A stretch of DNA of 17,177 bases from JBBSUQ01 sp038234235 (lineage in GTDB: Bacteria; Bacteroidota; Bacteroidia; Flavobacteriales_D; Crocinitomicaceae): the NCBI GenBank assembly GCA_038234235.1, contig JBBSUQ010000061.1, positions 1-17,177 of the forward strand, read 5' to 3'. Shown here one piece after another: positions 8,178 through 15,470 of the stretch (within the stretch, counting starts at the first letter, position 1; each line of letters begins with the position of its first letter). Position numbers and translations under genes: made by a program. The notes beneath the pieces are model-generated. The model did not search any database. It saw nothing but the letters and a program-made list of their open reading frames with translations, and was not told the DNA's origin.

Positions 8178-9293
8178 ATGGAAAAACGTTTAGCATACCT
8201 GTGTGGATCTGACAGCTGGGGAGGTTTGGAAATGAACCAAATGCGCAGTGCTTTGTGGATGAAAGAGCGTGGCCACGAGGTGGTAATTTTAACTTGGGAA
8301 AACTCTCCTTTGCATATTAAATCTCAAGAAAACGGATTACATTGCGTAATAATTTGCAAACACAAAAAGTATTATGACATACGTTCGCAAATGGCACTTT
8401 ACAAAAACATTAAAAAATTTCAAATAAGTCATCTCATCGTTAGAGCAACAAGAGATATGAGTTTGGCGGCGGGCGTGAAACAAAGAATGGGTAAAAATCT
8501 TCACCTATCTTACTTTATGGAAATGCAATTGGGTGTAAAAAAAGACGATTTTCTTCATTCAATGCGGTTTAAACGTTTTGACCTTTGGGCTTGTCCGTTG
8601 CAATATTTGATGCATCAAGTTAAAAACATGACCAGGCTTGACAGTTCCAAAATTAAATATATTCCCAGTGGTATGGATTTGCCAAAAAAATATGAACCGT
8701 ACGATAAAAAAGATTTTCAAAAAAAATTAAATCTGCCAGATGCAGAAATTTACATAGGCTTAATTGGTAGAATTGATTGTCAAAAAGGTCAAAACTTGCT
8801 TCTCGACGCATTTATAAGTGTCTCAAAGTGCGAAGAATTTAAGCATGATGTTAAACTATGTTTTGTTGGAGAACCGACTAAAAATGAAGGAGACGAATAT
8901 TACCATAAACTCTTGAACAAAATAAAAGACAATAATTTACAAGACAAAGTAACCATTCTGCCGTACACAGAAAATCCAGAAGATTTTTACAAAGCCATGG
9001 ACTGGACAGTAATGGCAAGTAAATCAGAAACTTTTGGGATGGTATCTGTTGAATCTTTGGCTTATGGAACTCCCGTTATTGGAAGCAATCGTGGTGGTAC
9101 ACCAGAAATACTAGAACAAGGTGAAAAAGGAGTGTTATTCCAAACGATGGATGAGTACGATTTATCTAGAAAAATAATGCAAATTGCAAACAAAGAATAT
9201 GAATTCGACCCTAAAGAACTTCACGTTAGGGCATTAGATTTTGACAAAGATGAAGTCTGTGCATTGGTCGAAGAGGCTTTAAATCTAGTGTAG
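8178..9293 (+). CDS. Glycosyltransferase, GT-B fold, family 4-like
   Basis: A 371-residue cytoplasmic glycosyltransferase that would move a sugar from a nucleotide-sugar donor to a glycan or lipid acceptor, for example in cell-surface polysaccharide assembly. The N-terminal acceptor domain begins with a short strand and a GSDSWGGLEMNQ loop (about residues 7-18), the glycine-rich loop typical of GT4 enzymes. The C-terminal donor domain starts at GLIGRIDCQKGQN (G194-N207). It contains the E-x7-E motif E284-E292 within SETFGMVSVESLAYG, followed by GTPVIGSNRGGTPEI, which contacts the donor nucleotide. I chose the ATG at 8178 rather than the in-frame ATG at 8136. The 14 extra residues do not look like family sequence, and the earlier ATG lies inside the promoter region. 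It is flanked by unrelated genes, so no pathway context is available. Donor and acceptor are unknown. Confidence 0.92.
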   Translation: MEKRLAYLCGSDSWGGLEMNQMRSALWMKERGHEVVILTWENSPLHIKSQENGLHCVIICKHKKYYDIRSQMALYKNIKKFQISHLIVRATRDMSLAAGVKQRMGKNLHLSYFMEMQLGVKKDDFLHSMRFKRFDLWACPLQYLMHQVKNMTRLDSSKIKYIPSGMDLPKKYEPYDKKDFQKKLNLPDAEIYIGLIGRIDCQKGQNLLLDAFISVSKCEEFKHDVKLCFVGEPTKNEGDEYYHKLLNKIKDNNLQDKVTILPYTENPEDFYKAMDWTVMASKSETFGMVSVESLAYGTPVIGSNRGGTPEILEQGEKGVLFQTMDEYDLSRKIMQIANKEYEFDPKELHVRALDFDKDEVCALVEEALNLV

Positions 9294-9362
9294 GTCCATT
9301 GCGATTTGTTGTAGCGTCATGGCAATTTCGTTTGCAGGTTCATGACCCTCACCAAAAATTAT
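9285..9362 (-). pseudogene. Possible relic of a minus-strand coding sequence end
   Basis: The gap after the glycosyltransferase (9294-9465) is 172 bases. Its first 60 bases are richer in G+C (close to half by eye) than the surrounding DNA. On the minus strand a 25-codon open frame reads like real protein (FGEGHEPANEIAMTLQQIA) and ends in TAG inside the last codons of the glycosyltransferase gene. It has no start codon and a stop just upstream. It may be the degraded 3' end of a lost gene or chance. I do not recognise it. Confidence 0.2.
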
Positions 9363-9395
9363 TTACAATCCTTTAAAATCAAATATTTTGACCAT

Positions 9396-9430
9396 TTTGC
9401 ATATAGTTTGCAATAAGCTTATTATTTTCG
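9396..9430 (+). promoter_or_regulatory. Possible promoter for the small outer-membrane protein
   Basis: TATTTTCG at 9423-9430 (7 of 8 to TAnnTTTG) has a TTTG at 9396-9399, 23 bases upstream. It would give a leader of about 30 bases to the ATG at 9466. This is a weak match only. Confidence 0.3.
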
Positions 9431-9465
9431 TAAATTAATTTTAACTGTATAATTCAAAAACTATC

Positions 9466-9930
9466 ATGCTTAAAAATATCCAGATCATTCTTTTCATTGC
9501 CATTTGCAGTACTTATACTTATGCACAAGACGATGAAAAATGGTCCGCTTACTTTTCCGCGGGCGTATCTATTTCAAACACTGGAAGTGGTGGAACTTTT
9601 GCAACAACTTCATATCCATCAATTGAATTTGGATTAATGAAAAATAATTTTGCAGCCGGTTTGGTTTTGGGCAGAGGTTCATTCTCTGATTTCCAAGTAG
9701 ATTATTTGTCTAATTATTTTTATGAATTCAAATCTGCATTGTATTTTGGATCCGGCAATCTTCAACCTTATGGTTTGTTAGGAATTGGTGGTTATTTCGA
9801 TACATACAGATATTTTATTGAATATGGGGCTGGTATGTATTATTCATTTGATAAAATTGGCATTTTCGCTCAAGCAAGCAACTGGGATGGCATTTGGTAC
9901 GTTACTCCAGGACTTAGTTTTTCTTTTTAA
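9466..9930 (+). CDS. Small outer-membrane beta-barrel-like protein
   Basis: A 154-residue exported protein. Residues 1-20 form a classic signal peptide (MLKNIQIILFIAICSTYTYA) with probable cleavage before QDDEK. The mature part of about 134 residues is rich in alternating aromatic, glycine and small residues (FSAGVSISN, FAAGLVLGRGSF, LYFGSGNLQPYGLLGIGGYF). It ends in a phenylalanine (PGLSFSF), the usual C-terminal signature for barrel insertion. About eight strands could fit, as in small OmpX/OmpW-size barrels, but I cannot assign a family. It has its own possible promoter and lies 73 bases before the next gene. It may therefore be separate from the downstream cluster or its outer-membrane component. 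Function is unknown. Confidence 0.75.
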   Translation: MLKNIQIILFIAICSTYTYAQDDEKWSAYFSAGVSISNTGSGGTFATTSYPSIEFGLMKNNFAAGLVLGRGSFSDFQVDYLSNYFYEFKSALYFGSGNLQPYGLLGIGGYFDTYRYFIEYGAGMYYSFDKIGIFAQASNWDGIWYVTPGLSFSF

Positions 9931-9973
9931 GAAATAATTTGAGAAAAATCAACGAAAATCTAAGAAATAATAA

Positions 9974-9981
9974 TATTTTTG
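9974..9981 (+). promoter_or_regulatory. Candidate -7 promoter element of the coiled-coil/ABC/AAA+ cluster
   Basis: TATTTTTG is an exact match to TAnnTTTG, 22 bases before the ATG at 10004. No TTTG is found at the usual 17-23 base distance upstream (the nearest is at 9938-9941), so the match could be chance in AT-rich DNA. Confidence 0.35.
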
Positions 9982-10003
9982 AAATAAACATAAGAACTAA
10001 TAA

Positions 10004-10717
10004 ATGTCTAAAGATTCATTTAACTGGAAAAGTCTGTTCGTCAACGATGAAAATGACAAAGACAAACAGGACGAAAGTCAAAAACAAGCTGTAACACATA
10101 AGGAATTTCCTAAAGCGTCAGAGAATTATGTTGCACCTACTTCTGCGCAACAAACCACATTTCCGTCTTCAAGTAGTTCACAGGTAAAACCGACTAGTGG
10201 AAACAATCCTTTCATTGAAGAAATTGTTGAGGTATATGAGCGTGGTTTTAATTCTTTGAATTTAGAAAACTTTGATTTTTTCGAAATGTATAAGTCTGTT
10301 ATGGCGGTTGGGGTTAGCAATCCGCAAAGCTACACCATGGCATTCGCAATGGGAAAATCAATAAAATCAGATCTTACAAAAGAGTTTTTATTAGATAAAT
10401 CTAAATTCTATTTAGCCGAAATTGAAAAAGTTTACGATAAATTCAATACCGCAGGAAATGCCAAAAAATATGATTTAGATATTGCATTAACTCGAGACAA
10501 GGCTAATTTATCAAAAGAAGTATCTGATTTAGAAGATAAAATTCAAGAATTGCAAAAAGAACACGCTGCCAAAAAACAAATGCTAATAGAAATGGATGCT
10601 GGTAGCACAAATTTATATTCAGAAATTCAACAAAAAATTGAAGCAAACAGCTTCGCCAAACAAAAACTTACAGAATCTATTCAGCAAGTGGTTGCTGGTA
10701 TAAATCAATATTTATAA
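10004..10717 (+). CDS. Cytoplasmic coiled-coil protein, first gene of the ABC/AAA+ cluster
   Basis: A 237-residue protein with no signal peptide and no membrane segment. Residues 1-66 are polar and probably disordered, with acidic and basic runs and a serine/glutamine-rich part (TSAQQTTFPSSSSSQ). Residues 67-150 form a compact, mostly helical region with aromatic positions (NFDFFEMYKSV; SYTMAFAMGKSI). Residues 155-235 are heptad-like charged helix (EVSDLEDKIQELQKEHAAKK), which should form a coiled coil. Only 5 bases separate its stop from the next gene, which also encodes a coiled-coil protein, so the two are likely co-translated and may bind each other. I do not recognise a named family. A scaffold or adaptor for the membrane complex encoded downstream is an inference from position and shape only. 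Confidence 0.8.
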   Translation: MSKDSFNWKSLFVNDENDKDKQDESQKQAVTHKEFPKASENYVAPTSAQQTTFPSSSSSQVKPTSGNNPFIEEIVEVYERGFNSLNLENFDFFEMYKSVMAVGVSNPQSYTMAFAMGKSIKSDLTKEFLLDKSKFYLAEIEKVYDKFNTAGNAKKYDLDIALTRDKANLSKEVSDLEDKIQELQKEHAAKKQMLIEMDAGSTNLYSEIQQKIEANSFAKQKLTESIQQVVAGINQYL

Positions 10718-10722
10718 AAAGT

Positions 10723-11841
10723 ATGAGTGCTACAGAAGGAAGAAGTGCAATTTTAGATTTGCCAATTTTAAAACACTTTGATGCCGATAAAGGCGAAATT
10801 GCTCTAAAGTCAGATACCTTAAAAAAAGGTCAAAAAGGCTTATTTTATTTAATTGCTGCCGGTTTATTTGGAGTAGGTGGATATTTACTTTGGGTTTATA
10901 TTATTCCACCACTTTTCACAATGTTAGGGCAAGTTATTGCGCTATCCGCAACGGCAATTTTCCTTATTTTCTTGGCAATGATGTTCCCTGTTGTTATGAA
11001 GGGCTTGCGTTTTCTTACAAGAAATTTACACAAGGCATTAATTAAAAGTGATCCATTCAATGAATTAGAAGAGCAAAAAAAGAAAATGATTAAAAATCGC
11101 GAGGTCTTTAAAAATACTAAAACAAAGCTCAAAGGATTGAAAAATGAAATGGAAATGGAAGGTTCCAAATCAGAAAAAGAAGCATTGACATTTCAAGAAG
11201 ATGTTTTGAGTTTGCAACGCCAGGCAGAAAAAATTAAATTGAGGATGGAAGAACTGGTGCAACAAGGCGGAGCAGCAGCTAGAGATACAGATGAATTTGT
11301 AGCACTACAAAGTGAACTTGCAAGAAAATTAAGTAATTCTCAACGAGTTGCCAATCAATACGAACAAGCTAAAAATTTCATTCAAAAATATGGAGTTAGA
11401 GCTAATGTATTGGGTAAATTGGATAGAAAATTAACCTTGGCAGGTACAGCAATTGACATTAAAATTGCCGATTTCGAAACAACAATTACCATGTTGAAGA
11501 AAGAGTATCAATTTGCAAGAAATGCAAGAGCAGCAACAGAAAGTGCAAAATCTGCAATGATGTTTACCAAAGATTGGGAGTTGGATTATGCATTAGAAGT
11601 TGTGACTTCCACGATAGCAGAAGACATTGCTAGAACATCAGAAAATTTATTAGACATTGACTCATTAACATCCAAATATTCGGTTGATAATGATGAATTG
11701 TACTCAAGACTTGATACCTTAGCAGATAAAATTAAAACGGGAGACAGTACCATTCCTGATTCAACGAAATACAAAAATCCAAACTATAAAATGACCCGTG
11801 AAGAAAAACGTGACAATGGAGGTTTTGGTGATATTTTTTAA
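10723..11841 (+). CDS. Two-helix inner-membrane protein with long cytoplasmic coiled coil
   Basis: A 372-residue protein. Two hydrophobic helices lie close together at about residues 39-61 (FYLIAAGLFGVGGYLLW) and 67-93 (ALSATAIFLIFLAMMFPVV), giving a hairpin with N- and C-termini on the same side. The basic stretch after helix 2 (KGLRFLTRNLHKALIK) places both in the cytoplasm. Residues about 112-275 are charged helix with heptad character, followed by a helical part (283-340) and a basic, glycine-ending tail (TREEKRDNGGFGDIF). The coiled coil recalls PspA/IM30-type helical membrane remodellers in general look only; I see no diagnostic motif. The gene sits 5 bases after the first coiled-coil gene and 57 bases before the binding-protein/OmpA fusion. 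It could be the membrane platform joining cytoplasmic scaffolds to the periplasmic component. The family is not recognised. Confidence 0.8.
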   Translation: MSATEGRSAILDLPILKHFDADKGEIALKSDTLKKGQKGLFYLIAAGLFGVGGYLLWVYIIPPLFTMLGQVIALSATAIFLIFLAMMFPVVMKGLRFLTRNLHKALIKSDPFNELEEQKKKMIKNREVFKNTKTKLKGLKNEMEMEGSKSEKEALTFQEDVLSLQRQAEKIKLRMEELVQQGGAAARDTDEFVALQSELARKLSNSQRVANQYEQAKNFIQKYGVRANVLGKLDRKLTLAGTAIDIKIADFETTITMLKKEYQFARNARAATESAKSAMMFTKDWELDYALEVVTSTIAEDIARTSENLLDIDSLTSKYSVDNDELYSRLDTLADKIKTGDSTIPDSTKYKNPNYKMTREEKRDNGGFGDIF

Positions 11842-11898
11842 ATAAATTATTTTCAAAATCAATTAATAAAAAAAAACATAAATACACAAAAACACAAA

Positions 11899-13713
11899 AT
11901 GGGAAAAATACTTAGAACTAAAAAATTAACTACCTTATCAGAGTTTATATTACTGGTTGTTTTAATAGGTGGCGTGCTGGGAGCAATTTACTATTTAGCA
12001 CCGGGCTTAAGAACTGGAAAAGCAAAACAATTAGATGAAATAAATTTAGATAAAGGCGAGGTTAACAATGTTGTGAATGCCGAAAAATTGCCTTTGCCGA
12101 GTACGCAAATGTCATCAGAAGTTTCTAGCAAACCAGTAATTAGAATTGCAGGGTATGCTTGGAATGCACAGTCTGGAATTATAGTTTCTAACGGTGGTGC
12201 AAAAACTACCAAAGGTTCTTTAATGGAAAAAAACGGAGTTAATCTTGAAATAGTAAGACAAGATTATCTTTCGGAATTGCGCAACATGCAAATGAAATTT
12301 ATTGATGAATTTAATAAAGGAACAAAATTCCCTACATCAAATAAAAGTGCTTTTGCAGTAATGATTATGGGTGATGGAGCTCCATTTTATATTTCTTCAA
12401 CTCAAAAAGCAATCGATAAAATTTATGGAGAAGATAAATACCATCTTCAAGTTATGGGCGCAATTGGAATGAGTTATGGTGAAGATAAATTAATAGGTCC
12501 GCCATCTTGGAAAGCAAATCCAAAAAGCATGAAAGGTTCAGTTATTTCTGCTGTGTTAGGCGATGGTGACTGGGTAACTACAGTAAACTATTGTTTCGCA
12601 AATGGTTTAAAAGTTAATCCAGATCCTTCAACTTATGATCCAGATGCTGTGAATATTTATCCTTCAGAAAATGACGATTATATTAAATCTGCTGAAGAAC
12701 TAATTAAATCTCAAACATCTGGCTGGACCGTTTCTTTGAAAGAAGTTAAAAACGGAAGATTAACGGGGCAAACCGTAAAAAGAAAAATTGACGGTTGTGC
12801 TACATGGACACCAGGCGACAAAATGGTTTTTGACAAACTTGAAGGTTTCATTGATATCGTTTCTACTAAAGAATTTAACAACCAAATGCCTTGTGTACTT
12901 ATTGGTGTTAAAGAATGGGCAGTTAACAATCCGCAGTATGTTTCCAATATACTTAAGTCTGCACTTACGGCTTCAAATCAAATGAAAAATTACGATGATT
13001 GGAGAAGAAAAGCATCAGAAACTGTAGCATCTTGTTACGGAATGGAAGATGCCGATTATTGGTATGATATGTTTCAGGGACAACAAGGAACTAAAAATGG
13101 TTTAACATACAATATGGGAGGTTCACGCGTATTTAATTATGCAGATGCTATGCAATATTTCGGGATGATTGATGGCGTGAACAGATACAAATCAGTTTAC
13201 AATCAAGTTGGGACTTATTTAACAGAACTCAATCCTTTCGGCTTCAATGAAGATGTGGGTAAAGTGGTAAGTTATGAAAATGCTGTAAATCTTTACTTCT
13301 TAAAAAACATTAATGACATTGAATCTACTTCAGCAGATAAATCTGACTATTCTCAAGAGAAAACGGAAGTTGTTGCTTCGGGTGAATGGAAGATTAATTT
13401 CAATACTGGTAGTGCACAAATTCAGGGTAATTCTACCAAAGAATTAGAGCGAATTTATAACTTATTGATACAAGCCGAAAATACAAAACTGACAATTGTA
13501 GGTCATACAGATAATGTTGGTAATGATGGTTCAAACATGTCGCTCTCAAAAACCAGAGCTCAAGCCGTTGTAGAATATTTAAAGAATAAAGGCATTCCGC
13601 AAAGCAGATTCCAGATGGTTGATGGTAAGGGTGCTTCACAGCCAATTGCAGACAATGGTTCTGAAAGCGGCAGAAGTGACAACAGAAGAGTTGTTATTAC
13701 ATTGCTCAAATAA
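11899..13713 (+). CDS. Membrane-anchored solute-binding-protein-like domain fused to OmpA peptidoglycan-binding domain
   Basis: A 604-residue protein. An N-terminal hydrophobic helix at 14-33 (EFILLVVLIGGVLGAIYYLA) after a basic end looks like an uncleaved anchor. A spacer of about 45 residues follows. From about residue 78 (KPVIRIAGYAWNAQSGIIVSNGG) to about 480 is a periplasmic binding-protein-like region resembling the NMT1/nitrate-sulfonate-taurine group. Four cysteines (C232, C300, C332, C379) all lie in it and could form disulfides. Residues about 495-604 are an OmpA domain: GHTDNVG with D538, LSKTRAQ with R553, and GRSDNRRVVI. D538 and R553 keep the 15-residue spacing of the two diaminopimelate-contacting residues of E. 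coli OmpA (D271, R286). The protein would span inner membrane to cell wall. It is followed by a terminator and then by the matching permease and ATPase. The ligand is unknown and may not be a transported solute at all. Confidence 0.9.
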   Translation: MGKILRTKKLTTLSEFILLVVLIGGVLGAIYYLAPGLRTGKAKQLDEINLDKGEVNNVVNAEKLPLPSTQMSSEVSSKPVIRIAGYAWNAQSGIIVSNGGAKTTKGSLMEKNGVNLEIVRQDYLSELRNMQMKFIDEFNKGTKFPTSNKSAFAVMIMGDGAPFYISSTQKAIDKIYGEDKYHLQVMGAIGMSYGEDKLIGPPSWKANPKSMKGSVISAVLGDGDWVTTVNYCFANGLKVNPDPSTYDPDAVNIYPSENDDYIKSAEELIKSQTSGWTVSLKEVKNGRLTGQTVKRKIDGCATWTPGDKMVFDKLEGFIDIVSTKEFNNQMPCVLIGVKEWAVNNPQYVSNILKSALTASNQMKNYDDWRRKASETVASCYGMEDADYWYDMFQGQQGTKNGLTYNMGGSRVFNYADAMQYFGMIDGVNRYKSVYNQVGTYLTELNPFGFNEDVGKVVSYENAVNLYFLKNINDIESTSADKSDYSQEKTEVVASGEWKINFNTGSAQIQGNSTKELERIYNLLIQAENTKLTIVGHTDNVGNDGSNMSLSKTRAQAVVEYLKNKGIPQSRFQMVDGKGASQPIADNGSESGRSDNRRVVITLLK

Positions 13714-13726
13714 AATTTTAGGTGGA

Positions 13727-13757
13727 AGGTGGTAACATTTAAATTACCGCCTTTTTT
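13727..13757 (+). terminator. Intrinsic terminator between the binding-protein/OmpA gene and the permease gene
   Basis: AGGTGGTAA (13727-13735) pairs with TTACCGCCT (13744-13752), nine pairs including one G-U, around an 8-base loop. The 3' arm runs into a tract of six T (13752-13757). It starts 13 bases after the stop of the fusion gene. Because genes continue in the same direction with related function, it probably lowers, rather than ends, expression of the permease, ATPase and AAA+ genes. Confidence 0.75.
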
Positions 13758-13772
13758 AATTTTAGCCTTAAA

Positions 13773-13818
13773 ATGAGTAAATTCTAATGTGGTAATTCAA
13801 ATGAGGAAAATCAAATGA
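13773..13818 (+). other. Chain of three very short ORFs ahead of the permease start
   Basis: ATG at 13773 opens MSKF and stops with TAA at 13785-13787. That stop shares its last base with ATG TGG TAA (13787-13795). ATG at 13801 then opens MRKIK, whose TGA (13816-13818) overlaps the permease ATG at 13815 (ATGA). The third mini-ORF contains GAGGA (13803-13807), a Shine-Dalgarno-like sequence 7 bases before the permease start and rare in this window. Together they could make permease translation depend on re-initiation, or be chance. Confidence 0.3.
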
Positions 13819-14594
13819 CGAAATTAAAACAAATATTATTGCCCTTTGGGACGGTGCCAAAAAAGACGAGAACTTTAATTTTCTTTAGTTGGATTGCGCT
13901 CATTATTTTAATGTGGTTTATTGGTGCATCAAGTGACAAACATATTTTCCCAACACCTTATGATGTGTTTGATGGTTTTAAGGAATTGTATGCACAAGGC
14001 TTAGTAACTCACATTTTTAGCTCACTCGCGCTTTGTTTTATTTCTATATTTTTCGCTATTTTAATTTCTGCACTTTTAGCCTATTCATGGCCAATTGCAC
14101 TGTTGAAACCAATTGGCACAATGATTACCAAATTTAGGTTTTTACCTTTTACTGGTCTTACATTTTTCCTCACTATGATGGTGAACGATGCTAGACAAAT
14201 GCAAATTTGGATTCTCGTTATTTTTCTAACAACCTTTCTAACAACTTCTATGATCGGTGTTGTTAAAGACATTCCACAAGAAGAATTTGACCATGCTAAA
14301 AGCTTAAAATGTTCTCGTTGGGAAGTATTGTGGCAAGTAGTTATTTTAGGAAGATTAGATTATTTATTTGAATCAATTAGACAAAATCTTGCCATTGCCT
14401 GGATGATGTTGGTAACAGTTGAAGCAATTGTTGCAGCCAATGGTGGTTTAGGACTTTTAATTAAAAATTCAGATAAATTTATGAACCACGGAAGAATTGT
14501 AGCCTTGCAACTTATCATTCTACTAATAGGTTTGAGTTTAGATTTCTTCATTAATTTTTTAAGAAAAGCACTTTTTCGTTATTCCCGAATTTAA
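13815..14594 (+). CDS. ABC transporter permease, nitrate/sulfonate/taurine type
   Basis: A 259-residue inner-membrane protein of the binding-protein-dependent permease family (SsuC/TauC-like). Hydrophobic segments lie at about 20-38, 66-92, 108-123, 130-148, 192-212 and 229-248, giving about six membrane helices. The cytoplasmic EAA loop that docks on the ATPase is at about 156-176 (EEFDHAKSLKCSRWEVLWQV). The downstream segment TVEAIVAANGGLGLLI matches the typical end of this permease group. The length equals that of ordinary family members. The start ATG is preceded by GAGGA and overlaps the stop of a 5-codon mini-ORF. It would work as a homodimer with the ATPase encoded 33 bases downstream and with the binding-protein-like domain encoded upstream beyond the terminator. 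The substrate cannot be inferred, and non-transport use of the channel is possible. Confidence 0.9.
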   Translation: MTKLKQILLPFGTVPKKTRTLIFFSWIALIILMWFIGASSDKHIFPTPYDVFDGFKELYAQGLVTHIFSSLALCFISIFFAILISALLAYSWPIALLKPIGTMITKFRFLPFTGLTFFLTMMVNDARQMQIWILVIFLTTFLTTSMIGVVKDIPQEEFDHAKSLKCSRWEVLWQVVILGRLDYLFESIRQNLAIAWMMLVTVEAIVAANGGLGLLIKNSDKFMNHGRIVALQLIILLIGLSLDFFINFLRKALFRYSRI

Positions 14595-14627
14595 ATTAAT
14601 CAAAACAGAATTTCATCCCAATAAGAT

Positions 14628-15458
14628 ATGAGTTACTCTTACCATGATACTTTAATTTTTGTAGAAGACATTAGTGTTCAGTACGATGAAACATTAATAA
14701 TAAAAGATGTCAATTTTGTAGAAAAAGATGTAGTCCGAGAAGGATACGGCAGCACAGCACAGTTTATTGCAATTATTGGTAGGTCGGGTAGAGGAAAATC
14801 TACTTTGCTAAAAGCGCTTACTGGTTTAGTTAAACCTACAACAGGCAAAGTATTTATTAAAGATTTTACGCGCACTGAAGCTGACGCTGCAAAAATGGTG
14901 AAAGAAGGAGACATTGGTTTTGTTGATCAAAAATATACTCTTTTCCGCCACAAAACAGTTTATCAAGCATTGTTCTTTGCCTTGCGAAAAACACAGCTTT
15001 CTAAAGAAGCAAAAGAAGATAAAATAAGTGCCTATTTAGATACTTGGGGTTTATCTGCAGCTAAAGATAAATACCCGAATGAATTGTCTGGAGGGCAGAG
15101 ACAAAGAACCGCAATTATCGAACAATTACTTTCTTCAGATCAGTTTATAGTAATGGATGAACCATTCTCTGGGTTGGATGTCGGTAACATTTTAGAAGTA
15201 AAAAAATCTTTCGATTTACTGAATTCCATCTCTGAATTTCATACTGTAATTTTTACAACCCATGATATTGAATTAGCAATAGAATTGGCACAAGTAATTT
15301 ACATTATTGGATACCCGACAGTGGCAGGTGCACTTCAAAATTATGGAACAATTGTCGCAAGGCATGATCTCAGAGATATGGATTTAGCCTGGAATCCATA
15401 CAGTGAAAAACACGCCGAACTCTACAAAAAGATTGTAGATGAAATGATGGCATCTTAA
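14628..15458 (+). CDS. ABC transporter ATP-binding protein, nitrate/sulfonate/taurine type
   Basis: A 276-residue cytoplasmic ATPase that should power the permease just upstream. All catalytic elements are present: Walker A G51-RSGRG-K57-ST, Q-loop GFVDQKYTL (about 100-108), ABC signature L153-S-G-G-Q157-R-Q-R, Walker B with D177-E178 in VMDEPFSGLD, and H-loop H212 in FTTHDIE. Hydrolysis should therefore be normal. Compared with SsuB/TauB-type proteins there is an extra charged stretch before Walker A (about residues 30-45; FVEKDVVREGYGSTAQF). After the H-loop there is a tail of about 60 residues rich in charged and aromatic residues (DLAWNPYSEKHAELYKK). This tail may make a contact special to this system. 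The gene lies 33 bases after the permease and 12 bases before the AAA+ gene. Family assignment is firm; the transported compound is unknown. Confidence 0.92.
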   Translation: MSYSYHDTLIFVEDISVQYDETLIIKDVNFVEKDVVREGYGSTAQFIAIIGRSGRGKSTLLKALTGLVKPTTGKVFIKDFTRTEADAAKMVKEGDIGFVDQKYTLFRHKTVYQALFFALRKTQLSKEAKEDKISAYLDTWGLSAAKDKYPNELSGGQRQRTAIIEQLLSSDQFIVMDEPFSGLDVGNILEVKKSFDLLNSISEFHTVIFTTHDIELAIELAQVIYIIGYPTVAGALQNYGTIVARHDLRDMDLAWNPYSEKHAELYKKIVDEMMAS

Positions 15459-15470
15459 AAAAACTATATT

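Noticed and set aside
10723..11841. TelA-type toxic-anion (tellurite) resistance protein
   Set aside because: Overall size is similar and helices are long, but the characteristic TelA conserved stretches are not seen, and TelA lacks the N-terminal membrane hairpin.
12788..12985. Plus-strand out-of-frame open reading frame inside the binding-protein/OmpA gene
   Set aside because: Overlaps conserved coding sequence in another frame, with no initiation signal.
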